A stretch of 10,477 nt of DNA. It comes from Synechococcus sp. UW140. GTDB lineage: Bacteria > Cyanobacteriota > Cyanobacteriia > PCC-6307 > Cyanobiaceae. The notes under the pieces are model-generated. The model was not told where the DNA came from. It searched no databases and was given only the letters and a program-made list of their open reading frames with translations. The stretch is taken from the NCBI GenBank assembly GCA_945878795.1, contig CAMDWF010000054.1, positions 1-10,477 of the forward strand, written 5' to 3'. The translations under genes were made by a program, and so were the position numbers. Below are positions 1 to 7,044 of this stretch, piece by piece. The first letter of the stretch is position 1. Each line of letters begins with the position of its first letter.

Positions 1-157
1 GAACGGGGCTCCCAGCCGGGCCCGGATCTGGTGCTTCGGGCTCGGCTGGGGCCGCCGGCTGGCCTGCGCTGCTGGACGGGGCGCCGTAGGAGCCGATCGC
101 CAACGAGGGCGCGGCCTGGTCGTCCTGGGGCTCCTGGGAGTGGGGCGTTTCAGCCAT
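1..157 (-). CDS. N-terminal part of an unidentified protein (runs off window)
   Basis: An open frame on the minus strand begins with ATG at 157 and has no stop before the window edge, giving 52 visible residues that start MAETPHSQEPQDDQAAPSL. The visible part is rich in Ala, Pro, Ser, Gly, Glu and Asp and has no hydrophobic segment or domain motif, so it looks like a disordered N-terminal leader. It lies 134 bases downstream of the DUF39 gene on the same strand and could be transcribed with it. The product is not recognised. A DUF502 membrane protein is one candidate I would test, from uncertain memory of gene order in related genomes, but nothing visible supports it. The reality of the gene rests on the open frame and orientation only. 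Confidence 0.5.
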   Translation of the reverse strand, partial: MAETPHSQEPQDDQAAPSLAIGSYGAPSSSAGQPAAPAEPEAPDPGPAGSPV

Positions 158-291
158 GGCTTGGGGAGGGCTCTGGCCGGAGCTTACTGAGCCTTTCCGT
201 CTGATTCTTTGTGGCTTTCTGCCTGTCTTTGGGGTTTGTGGGCCTTTCGGGCCAGCCCCCTCCCCGAGCCGGCGGCGGGGCAGGCGTTGGC

Positions 292-1428
292 TCAAGGGGG
301 CAGGGGCACCAACGTGGGCCGGAGGCCCAGGGGCAGCAGCGGCAGCCTCAGGGGGAAAGCGCCGCTTTTGAGCTGGCTGATCAATTCCAAACCCATGGCT
401 TGGGCAAGCCGGGGGCTGTGGGCGGGGGCCGCCGGAATGCGGCGGCCCTCCACCCGGATTTCCCCCTGGCGCAGGCTGCTGTAGGGCACCCCGCCGAAAC
501 TTGGTTTGATGCGCCGTGGGATCGATACATCCAGCACCGGCGCCTCCAGGGCGCCGTCGTCGGTGGCGATCTGGCGGGCCACGGCGGGGCTGATCAAGGG
601 AATCGGTGCGGCGATCGCCACCAGCAGGGCACTGCCATGGCCTTCGAAATGGCAGGCCCGCACCCAGCGGGGACTGAGGGCATGCAGATCAACACTGATG
701 GCGGCCACGGCGCCGGGGCTGCGGGCATGGCCGCTGGGCAGGCGCTGGGGCGCCGGTTGGTGGCCGCTGCCACTGCCCACCACCCAGCCGATGGCGCCCC
801 CCACCAACACCGGCGACCCGGGGCCGAGCAGGGCCAGACCCGGCATGGCCATACCGATGCTGTCGGCACCGGAGCAGCTGTAGAGAGCGTTGCCGTAGGG
901 GCCCAGCAGGGGGCCCCAGGGGGTGCGGATCAGGCCCTGGGCGCTGCTGACCGCCACCAGGCCGTTTTCGACGATGCCCCGGTGCAGCAGCAGGTGGCCG
1001 CCGCCGATGGCTTCCAGATCGAGGCGGGTGTGCAGCTCACGGCGGGGCTGCAGCGGGGTGGCGTCGCCAGTGGCGCCAAAGTCCACCGCCTCCCCCGCCA
1101 GCAGATCGGCCAACACCCGCGCCGCGCCGCCGATCGGCAGCAGCAGGTCGCCGCCGGAGCCACTGGCCAACCCCGCCACCCCCCCCAGCAGGGGCTCCCG
1201 CAGGCGGATCGGCGGGTCCGCCGGCCCCAGGCTCAGGTGCAGGCTGGCCTGGTCGGTGAATTCGGCGTTGGCCGCCACCACCACATCGGTGTGTTGGTAT
1301 GCCTCCGCCAGATCGGCCTGGGCCACCAGGGCCCGAAATTCCGCCGCCGACCGCACCCGCAGCTCGCCCTCACTCTGGCGGCGCTGCAGTTCGGATTCAT
1401 TGCGGGGCGGCAGTTTCAGGGGGGCCAT
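292..1428 (-). CDS. DUF39 / HcyBio (COG1900) family protein
   Basis: A 378-residue protein of the DUF39 family, called 'homocysteine biosynthesis protein' in archaea, where members take part in making homocysteine from aspartate semialdehyde and a sulfide source. Family-type blocks are visible: a TDVVVAANAEF block near residues 47-57, ADPPIR at 70-75, a Gly-rich region at 82-101, GPYGNALYS at 176-184, VLVGGAIGWVVGSG at 207-220, and a block from LSPRW (251) through GHGSALLVAIAAPIPL (263-278). Only two cysteines are present (C185, C259), and the region just before ADPPIR has none, although I recall archaeal members having a functional Cys there. No ferredoxin or CBS domain is attached. The function in cyanobacteria is therefore uncertain. 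The ATG at 1428 lies 63 bases from the divergent gyrA start. Just after the stop, a GC-rich hairpin (262-266 with 276-280) lacks a T-run and is a poor terminator. Confidence 0.85.
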   Translation of the reverse strand: MAPLKLPPRNESELQRRQSEGELRVRSAAEFRALVAQADLAEAYQHTDVVVAANAEFTDQASLHLSLGPADPPIRLREPLLGGVAGLASGSGGDLLLPIGGAARVLADLLAGEAVDFGATGDATPLQPRRELHTRLDLEAIGGGHLLLHRGIVENGLVAVSSAQGLIRTPWGPLLGPYGNALYSCSGADSIGMAMPGLALLGPGSPVLVGGAIGWVVGSGSGHQPAPQRLPSGHARSPGAVAAISVDLHALSPRWVRACHFEGHGSALLVAIAAPIPLISPAVARQIATDDGALEAPVLDVSIPRRIKPSFGGVPYSSLRQGEIRVEGRRIPAAPAHSPRLAQAMGLELISQLKSGAFPLRLPLLPLGLRPTLVPLPP

Positions 1429-1491
1429 GGGGCCTCAGGGCGAGGGGGTGCGTGCTGCCGATAAAGTGGGTTCCATTCAAGGCGGTTGTGC

Positions 1492-4284
1492 ATGGCGGAT
1501 CCAACCGGACCTGGGGAAGGGAATTCTCCGGAGAAAAATTCCGGCGATTCCGACGGACGGATCATCCAGATCGACCTCCGTAACGAGATGTCGCGCTCCT
1601 ACATGGAGTATGCGATGAGCGTCATCGTGGGCCGGGCCCTGCCGGACGCCCGCGACGGCCTCAAGCCCGTGCACCGTCGCATTCTCTATGCGATGTACGA
1701 GCTGGGTCTCACCAGCGACCGCCCCTACCGCAAATGCGCCCGGGTCGTCGGCGAGGTGTTGGGCAAGTATCACCCCCATGGCGACACGGCTGTCTATGAC
1801 GCCTTGGTGCGCATGGCCCAAGACTTCTCGATGCGCATGCCGCTGGTGGATGGCCATGGCAACTTCGGCTCGGTTGATAACGATCCGCCGGCGGCCATGC
1901 GCTATACCGAATCCCGGCTGCAGGCGCTAACAACCGACAGCCTGCTCGAAGATATCGAGAGCGAAACGGTCGATTACATCGACAATTTCGATGGATCCCA
2001 ACAGGAACCCACGGTGATGCCGGCGCGCATCCCCCAGTTGCTGCTCAATGGTTCCACCGGCATTGCCGTGGGGATGGCCACTAACATCCCCCCCCACAAT
2101 CTCACCGAACTGATTGATGGCTTACTAGCCCTGATTGCCAATCCTGATCTGGAAGACCGCCAGCTGCTGGCCCTGATCCCTGGCCCCGATTTCCCAACCG
2201 GGGGCCAGATTCTAGGCCGCCGCGGCATCCGTGAAACCTACACCACAGGTCGGGGCTCGGTGACGATGCGGGGGGTGGCCAATATTGAGACGATTGAGGC
2301 CAAAGGGCGCCCTGATCGCGATGCCGTCATCATCACCGAACTGCCGTATCAAACCAACAAAGCGGCATTAATCGAACGGATCGCCGAGTTGGTAAACGAC
2401 AAGAAATTAGAAGGAATTGCCGATATCCGCGATGAAAGCGACCGCGATGGCATGCGCATTGTCATCGAGTTGCGCCGCGATGCCTATCCGCAGGTTGTGC
2501 TCAATAATCTCTTTAAACTGACGCCGCTCCAGAATAATTTTAATGCCTATATGCTGGCGTTGGTGAACGGCGAACCGGTGCTGCTCACCCTGCGCAAGAT
2601 GCTGGAGGTGTTCCTCGATTTCCGCATCGAGACCATCGAGCGGCGCACCCGTTTCCTGCTGCGCAAGGCCGAAGAGCGAGACCACATCCTGTTGGGCCTT
2701 TTGATTGCCCTCGCCAATCTGGATGCCATCATCGCCCTGATCCGTGCTGCGGCCGATGCCGCCAGTGCCCGGCAAGGCCTGGTGAGTGAATTCGGGCTGA
2801 GTGAGGCCCAGGCCGATGCCATTCTGCAGATGCAGCTACGTCGGCTCACGGCCTTGGAGGCCGACAAGATTCGGCTGGAGCATGAAGATCTGCAGGCCAA
2901 GATCACCGATTACCAAGACATCCTGGCCCGCAAAGAACGGGTGCTCGGTCTTATCATCGAAGAACTGGGTGTGCTGCGGGCCCGCTATACCTCCCCCAGG
3001 CGCACCGAAATCCTCGACCTCGAAGGGGGCCTCGAAGACATCGACCTGATCGCCAATGAGCGGTCGGTGGTGATGCTCACCGAAAACGGCTATCTCAAGC
3101 GCATGCCGGTGAGCGAATTTGAGGCGACCAGCCGCGGTACCCGTGGTAAAGCGGGCACCCGCAGCCAGGGGGAGGAGGCGGTACGCCTGTTCATCAGTTG
3201 CAACGACCACGACGTATTGCTGCTGTTTAGTGACCGGGGGGTGGTGTATTCCTTGCCGGCCTACCGCGTTCCCGTCTGCAGTCGCACCGCCAAGGGGACG
3301 CCGGTGGTGCAACTGCTGCCGATTCCCCGCGAAGAGGCGATCACTTCCCTGCTGGCTGTCGACAACTTTGGCGACGATCGCCAGTTGGTGATGCTAACCA
3401 GCGGCGGCTTCGTCAAGCGCACTTTGTTATCGGCATTCGCCAATATTCGCTCTAACGGACTCATCGCCATTTCCCTGGAGGAGGGTGATGCGTTGCGCTG
3501 GGTGCGGCTGGCGATTCCAGGCGACAGCGTCCTGATCGGATCGTTGAAGGGCATGACGATCCATTTCCGCCTCAGCGATGAAGAACTGCGGCCCCTGGGC
3601 CGCACGGCCCGGGGCGTCCGCGCCATGAACCTGCGCGGCGGCGACAAGCTGGTGAGCATGGATGTGTTGCCCGCTGAGCTGGCCGACCGGGTTGCGGCCG
3701 TAGCTGACAATGGCGAGGCCAGCGGCGAGGCCAGCGACGAAGCGGAAGAAGAAGGCCTGGAGTTGGCGGGCGCCGAAGGGCCCTGGGTGCTCGTGGCCAG
3801 CGCCAGTGGCCTCGGTAAGCGGGTGCCGGTGAATCAGTTCCGCCTGCAAAAACGGGCGGGCATGGGCCTGCGGGCGATCAAGTTCCGCCGGGATGGCGAT
3901 GTGCTGGTGGGACTGAAAGTGCTGGGGGCGGGTGAGGAGTTGCTGCTGGTGAGCGAACGGGGCGTGATCGTGCGCATGCGGGCCGACGCTGTTCCCCAGC
4001 AGTCCCGCGCCGCCACCGGCGTCCGCCTGCAGCGGCTCGATAGCGGCGACCGCCTCGCCGAAGTGGTGCTTGTGCCACCCGCCCTTGAAGGGGAAGAAGG
4101 GGAGCCGGTGGCTGACCCAGACTTGCTGCTGTCCCCAGCCGATCCCTCAGCAGAATCCCCTGGCCCGTCTCCAGCCGCTTCCCTGGAGGCTGGCCTTGGG
4201 GCGTCCCCGGATGACGACGGGGATGACGACGGTGACGATGCAAGTGATGACGATGGGGCCGGGGAGGCTGGGACCCCTGACTGA
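1492..4284 (+). CDS. gyrA: DNA gyrase subunit A
   Basis: GyrA is the DNA breakage-reunion subunit of the A2B2 gyrase that introduces negative supercoils using ATP. The N-terminal core starts near residue 22 and carries ALPDARDGLKPVHRRILYAM, the HPHGDTAVYD stretch (the quinolone-determining region, with Thr99 and Asp103 at the E. coli Ser83 and Asp87 positions) and the catalytic tyrosine Y138 in AAMRYTE, preceded by R137. The C-terminal beta-pinwheel DNA-wrapping domain begins near residue 520; its GyrA-box is the variant SRGTRGKAG (547-555). An acidic insert sits at about 737-760 between blades, and the protein ends in an Asp-rich tail (907-922). I prefer the ATG at 1492 (930 aa) to the TTG at 1486 because AAGG at 1479-1482 is spaced 9 bases from the ATG. 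It is divergent from the DUF39 gene, and its last 32 bases overlap the proposed crtL start. Confidence 0.98.
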   Translation: MADPTGPGEGNSPEKNSGDSDGRIIQIDLRNEMSRSYMEYAMSVIVGRALPDARDGLKPVHRRILYAMYELGLTSDRPYRKCARVVGEVLGKYHPHGDTAVYDALVRMAQDFSMRMPLVDGHGNFGSVDNDPPAAMRYTESRLQALTTDSLLEDIESETVDYIDNFDGSQQEPTVMPARIPQLLLNGSTGIAVGMATNIPPHNLTELIDGLLALIANPDLEDRQLLALIPGPDFPTGGQILGRRGIRETYTTGRGSVTMRGVANIETIEAKGRPDRDAVIITELPYQTNKAALIERIAELVNDKKLEGIADIRDESDRDGMRIVIELRRDAYPQVVLNNLFKLTPLQNNFNAYMLALVNGEPVLLTLRKMLEVFLDFRIETIERRTRFLLRKAEERDHILLGLLIALANLDAIIALIRAAADAASARQGLVSEFGLSEAQADAILQMQLRRLTALEADKIRLEHEDLQAKITDYQDILARKERVLGLIIEELGVLRARYTSPRRTEILDLEGGLEDIDLIANERSVVMLTENGYLKRMPVSEFEATSRGTRGKAGTRSQGEEAVRLFISCNDHDVLLLFSDRGVVYSLPAYRVPVCSRTAKGTPVVQLLPIPREEAITSLLAVDNFGDDRQLVMLTSGGFVKRTLLSAFANIRSNGLIAISLEEGDALRWVRLAIPGDSVLIGSLKGMTIHFRLSDEELRPLGRTARGVRAMNLRGGDKLVSMDVLPAELADRVAAVADNGEASGEASDEAEEEGLELAGAEGPWVLVASASGLGKRVPVNQFRLQKRAGMGLRAIKFRRDGDVLVGLKVLGAGEELLLVSERGVIVRMRADAVPQQSRAATGVRLQRLDSGDRLAEVVLVPPALEGEEGEPVADPDLLLSPADPSAESPGPSPAASLEAGLGASPDDDGDDDGDDASDDDGAGEAGTPD
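4210..4255 (+). repeat. GATGAC-rich simple repeat at the gyrA/crtL junction
   Basis: Imperfect repeats of GATGAC/GATGACGAC units run through the end of gyrA. In the gyrA frame they encode the acidic tail (Asp-Asp-Asp-Gly type units, residues 907-922). In the crtL frame the same bases give repeated Met-Thr-Thr / Met-Thr codons, hence several possible start codons for the lycopene cyclase. Confidence 0.75.
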
Positions 4285-5548
4285 TGTTCTGGTCATTGGC
4301 GCCGGTCCGGCGGCCCTGGCCATCGCCGCCGACCTAGCCGAAAGGGGCTTGGCAATCACCGCCCTGGCGGCGGGCGATCCCCACACGCCCTGGGTCAACA
4401 CCTATGGCATCTGGTGCGAGGAGGTCGATTCCCTCGGCCTCGGCTCCCTGCTCTCCCATCGCTGGAGCGACACGGTCAGCTACTTCGGGCCCGGCGGCAA
4501 CGCCCCAGGGGGCAGCGCCCCAGGGGATAACGGGCTCCTGCAGCACGGCCGCGCCTACGGCCTCTTCGACAAAGCGGCCCTGCAGTCCCATGGGCTGGAC
4601 CGCTGCGCCGCCGCCGCTGTCCGCTGGCAGCAGGGCCAGGCGGCCTCCTGGCAGCAGCAGGATCAGGCTTTCGTGGTCACCACCACCGCAGGCCAGCAGC
4701 ACCGGGCCCGGCTGGTGCTGGATGCCAGCGGCCACCAGAGCGTCTTTGTGCACAGGCGGCAGGATGGGCCCGTGGCCGGCCAGGCCGCCTACGGCATCGT
4801 CGGCCGCTTCAGCGCCCCGCCAATCAGCCCGGGGCAATTTGTGTTCATGGATTACCGCAGCGATCACCTCAGCGAGGAAGAACGCCGCCAGCCCCCCACT
4901 TTCCTTTATGCCATGGACCTGGGCGATGGTCGCTTCTTTGTTGAGGAAACCTCCCTGGCCCTCGCCCCTGCGGTGCCCTTCCCGCTGCTGCGCCAACGCC
5001 TGCTGGCCCGCCTCGCCCATCGCGGCGTGCGGGTGGAGGCGATCGAGCACGAGGAGTTCTGCCTGTTTCCGATGAATCCCCCCCTGCCCGACCTCAACCA
5101 GCCGGTGGTGGGCTTCGGCGGGGCGGCGGGCATGGTGCACCCGGCCTCGGGTTTCATGGTGGGCAGTGTGCTGCGGCGCTCCCCCGGCCTGGCCGCCGCC
5201 ATCGCCTCAGCCTTCAACGACCCCAACCCGGCGCCCGCAGCGGTGGCCGCCGCCGCCTGGGGCGCCCTGTGGCCGGCGGAAATGCGCTGGAAGCACGGCT
5301 TTTATCGCTTCGGCCTCGAAAAACTGATGCGCTTCGATGAAGCCCGGCTGCGCCACCACTTCGCCAGTTTCTTTTCCCTGCCTCCCCAGCAGTGGTATGG
5401 CTTTTTGACCAACACCCTCTCCCCCGCCCAGGTGTTGCAGGCCATGGCCCAGTTGTTTGCGCTGGCGCCGGGGGATGTGCGCTGGGGCCTGATGAACCTG
5501 CAGGGTCGGGAGCCGGCCCTGATGGCCCGCCTGCTGACGGGGGGCTGA
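4253..5548 (+). CDS. crtL: Lycopene cyclase, CrtL type
   Basis: An FAD/NAD(P)-binding cyclase that closes the rings at the ends of lycopene, most likely to beta-carotene, at the photosynthetic membranes. From the ATG at 4253 it is 431 residues, close to the usual CrtL length of about 410. Visible motifs: an N-terminal dinucleotide fold DVLVIGAGPAALAIAADLAE (11-30), NTYGIWCEE (49-57), HRWSDTVSYFG (69-79), VLDASGH (155-161), FVFMDYRSDHL (196-206), FFVEETSL (228-235), which matches the FLEETSL motif known to be essential in CrtL-b enzymes, and GAAGMVHPASGFMVGSVLRR (290-309). Beta versus epsilon specificity cannot be read from the sequence. The start is uncertain. The domain begins at about 4281, inside the end of gyrA; in-frame ATGs occur at 4241 and 4253 without a clear ribosome site, and GGGGAGG at 4261-4267 would suit a CTG start at 4277. 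The overlap suggests co-transcription with gyrA. Confidence 0.93.
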   Translation: MGPGRLGPLTDVLVIGAGPAALAIAADLAERGLAITALAAGDPHTPWVNTYGIWCEEVDSLGLGSLLSHRWSDTVSYFGPGGNAPGGSAPGDNGLLQHGRAYGLFDKAALQSHGLDRCAAAAVRWQQGQAASWQQQDQAFVVTTTAGQQHRARLVLDASGHQSVFVHRRQDGPVAGQAAYGIVGRFSAPPISPGQFVFMDYRSDHLSEEERRQPPTFLYAMDLGDGRFFVEETSLALAPAVPFPLLRQRLLARLAHRGVRVEAIEHEEFCLFPMNPPLPDLNQPVVGFGGAAGMVHPASGFMVGSVLRRSPGLAAAIASAFNDPNPAPAAVAAAAWGALWPAEMRWKHGFYRFGLEKLMRFDEARLRHHFASFFSLPPQQWYGFLTNTLSPAQVLQAMAQLFALAPGDVRWGLMNLQGREPALMARLLTGG

Positions 5549-5566
5549 GGCGTAGGCCCCGATCCC

Positions 5567-5854
5567 TCAAGCCTCCAAAGCGTCAATGCGCCGGGCCAGG
5601 GCCAGGTCCCGGGCCGAGATGCCGCCGCAGTCATGGGTGGTCAATTCAATCGTCAGCCGGTTCCAGACGTTGCTCCATTCGGGATGGTGGTCCAGGGCTT
5701 CGGCCGCCAGGGCCACCCGGCTCATGAACCCGAAGGCTTCGGAGAAATCCCGGAAGCGCCACTCCCGCCGCAACCGATCCGGCAGCACGGTCCAGGCCGG
5801 TAGGGCGGTGCTGAGGGCGGCGATTTCGTCGGGGCTGAGGCGTTGATCGGTCAT
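5567..5854 (-). CDS. Pterin-4a-carbinolamine dehydratase (4a-hydroxytetrahydrobiopterin dehydratase)
   Basis: A 95-residue protein of full length for the PCD/DCoH family, which dehydrates 4a-hydroxytetrahydropterins (EC 4.2.1.96) and recycles pterin cofactors in the cytoplasm. The signature LDHHPEWSNVWNRLTIELTTHD spans residues 54-75 (split here as LDHHPEWSNVW and NRLTIELTTHD), with the catalytic-type histidines H56, H57 and H74. Because these are intact, it looks like an active enzyme and not the degenerate Rubisco-assembly relative (acRAF) found near alpha-carboxysome genes; no carboxysome gene is in view. Its ATG overlaps the TGA of the upstream membrane protein gene by four bases (ATGA at 5851-5854 read on the minus strand), implying translational coupling. 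It converges with crtL across an 18-base gap with no obvious terminator. Confidence 0.93.
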   Translation of the reverse strand: MTDQRLSPDEIAALSTALPAWTVLPDRLRREWRFRDFSEAFGFMSRVALAAEALDHHPEWSNVWNRLTIELTTHDCGGISARDLALARRIDALEA

Positions 5855-6477
5855 GGCAAGGGTTGTGGCGAGTAGGTGTTAGACGCCGCTGCGGCGCTCT
5901 TGAGCGCCTCCAGGCGGAAGGTAGCCCGGGGTGGGCTGGCGCGGATGGCCTCCAGCTTGAGGCGATAGGGGCCGTCGCTGAAGCGCAGGTCCCGAAATTC
6001 GCCGGTCTTCCAGGGGCTGGCGGCGGCTCCCGCCAGGCCCACATCGGCCCCATCGGCGCCAACCGCCGTCACGGCCACCGCCACCTGGCCCGCCAGCAGG
6101 TCATGGCTGCGGCCGCTGGCCAGGTGGAAACGCTCTTCCGGTGAGGTGGCCCGCCGCAGCTCGGCCAGTTCCGCCAAGGCGCGGCCCTGGTCCGCCTCCA
6201 GCCCCAGCAGCCGTTGCTGCAACCGTTCGCCCTCCTGGCGGGAGGCGGCGGCGGCGGCAAAACGGTTGAGGTCCTTGAGCAGCAACGGCAGGTTGAGGCC
6301 CCGGCTGCTGCGGCACAGGTCGATCTCGCCTTGCATGGTCGCCATCTGCTGCCGCAGGGTCCCCTGGGCCACCAGCCAGGTGAGCGCCACCAGGGCAGCG
6401 CCGCCGCCGGCCGCCGCCAGCGCCAGCCAGGAGCGGGGGGGGCCTGCAGGGCGATCAGGGGGCAAGGAAGGGCTCAT
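5851..6477 (-). CDS. Single-pass membrane protein with coiled coil, function unknown
   Basis: A 208-residue protein that I do not recognise. After a short Pro-rich cytoplasmic tail there is one likely membrane segment (about 16-38, SWLALAAAGGGAALVALTWL and following). An Arg/Glu/Leu/Ala-rich helical or coiled-coil stretch follows (about 40-115), then a region that looks like beta strands (about 128-192: QVAVAVTAVG, PYRLKLEAIRA, RATFRLEAL). An N-terminal anchor with an extracytoplasmic domain is the simplest topology. The ATG at 6477 was chosen because the longer open frame extends about 320 bases upstream through the divergent promoter region and into the opposing DUF393 gene. It is coupled to the pterin dehydratase by an ATGA overlap, so the two should be co-expressed, but no functional link is obvious. 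Confidence 0.8.
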   Translation of the reverse strand: MSPSLPPDRPAGPPRSWLALAAAGGGAALVALTWLVAQGTLRQQMATMQGEIDLCRSSRGLNLPLLLKDLNRFAAAAASRQEGERLQQRLLGLEADQGRALAELAELRRATSPEERFHLASGRSHDLLAGQVAVAVTAVGADGADVGLAGAAASPWKTGEFRDLRFSDGPYRLKLEAIRASPPRATFRLEALKSAAAASNTYSPQPLP

Positions 6478-6606
6478 CGGCCAAAGGGGGGAGCTGAGTC
6501 TGCCTGGGCAACGGAGCGCGGCTGTGCCATCGGTCACGGCCCTGGTCGGTTTCCGCCAGGTCCAGGTCCCGACCACCGTCCTCTCGGGCTCCCTAAGGTC
6601 CCGTGC

Positions 6607-7044
6607 ATGGCCGATCTCACCCTGCTTTACGACGGCGCCTGCCCGCTTTGCTGCCGGGAGGTGGAGCTGCTGCGCCGCCGCGACCAGCGCCACAACGGCG
6701 AGCAGCTGCGCCTCGCCTTTGTCGATATCGACGCGCCCGATTACGACCCCGCCGCCCATGGCGGCATCAGCTACGCCGAGGCCATGGGCCGCATCCATGC
6801 CCTAGCCGGCCAGGACCCATCAAAGGGCGGTGGAGATGGTGAAGTGCTGCGGGATGTGGCCGTTTTCCGCCGCGCCTATGCCCTGGTGGGCTTGGGTTGG
6901 CTCTATGCCCCCAGCGGTTGGCCCCTGCTGAACCGCTTGGCCGATGGGGCCTACGGCCTTTGGGCCGCCTGGAGGTTGCGCCTCACCGGCCGGCCGCCCC
7001 TGCCAGAACTCTGTCGTGAGCGGGAGGGACGATGCCGGATCTAA
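6607..7044 (+). CDS. DCC-family (DUF393) thiol-disulfide oxidoreductase-like protein
   Basis: A 145-residue protein with the DCC family signature at its N terminus: LLYDGACPLCCREVELL, with D9, C12 and C15 forming the DxxCxxC motif and a further C16. Family members resemble thioredoxin folds with a redox-active Cys pair and are usually called putative thiol-disulfide oxidoreductases, but substrates are mostly unknown. Later family-like blocks are FVDIDAPDY (about 38-46) and GISYAEAMGRIHAL, followed by a C-terminal half with hydrophobic stretches (YALVGLGWLYAPSG). The ATG at 6607 starts exactly at the family N terminus; the open frame reaches far upstream but over the opposing gene. Its last 13 bases overlap the next gene, which suggests coupled translation. 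Function is assigned at family level only. Confidence 0.88.
   Translation: MADLTLLYDGACPLCCREVELLRRRDQRHNGEQLRLAFVDIDAPDYDPAAHGGISYAEAMGRIHALAGQDPSKGGGDGEVLRDVAVFRRAYALVGLGWLYAPSGWPLLNRLADGAYGLWAAWRLRLTGRPPLPELCREREGRCRI
7023..7027 (+). promoter_or_regulatory. Ribosome binding site for the CrtISO-like gene
   Basis: GGAGG lies inside the end of the DUF393 gene, four bases before the ATG at 7032. It supports that start even though it overlaps the upstream reading frame. Confidence 0.65.

Noticed and set aside
262..280. GC hairpin after the DUF39 stop as a terminator
   Set aside because: Five-base stem with a nine-base loop and no T-run on the minus strand; not convincing as an intrinsic terminator.
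611..618. GCGATCGC, the HIP1 palindrome common in many cyanobacteria
   Set aside because: Only this copy was noticed in the window, about what chance allows at this GC content; it is not a HIP1-rich genome.
211..1464. Long plus-strand open frame (417 codons) opposite the DUF39 gene
   Set aside because: Gln/His/Gly/Ala-rich translation with no domain, typical of the antisense of a GC-rich gene; the minus strand carries clear DUF39 family blocks.
4070..4252. Upstream extension of the lycopene cyclase frame within gyrA
   Set aside because: The translation is low-complexity and unlike CrtL; the FAD-binding fold starts near 4281, so only the last few in-frame starts are plausible.
4501..4530. 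Short duplicated GCGCCCCAGGGG-like stretch inside crtL
   Set aside because: It encodes a small Gly/Pro/Ala loop insertion (about residues 81-94) and looks like ordinary repeat expansion in a tolerant loop of the enzyme.
6214..6606. Upstream extension of the DUF393 frame
   Set aside because: It overlaps the opposing membrane protein gene, and the family signature begins right after the ATG at 6607.
6478..6798. N-terminal extension of the membrane protein frame up to 6798
   Set aside because: It would run antisense through the DUF393 gene and through the divergent promoter region; the ATG at 6477 directly precedes the membrane segment.
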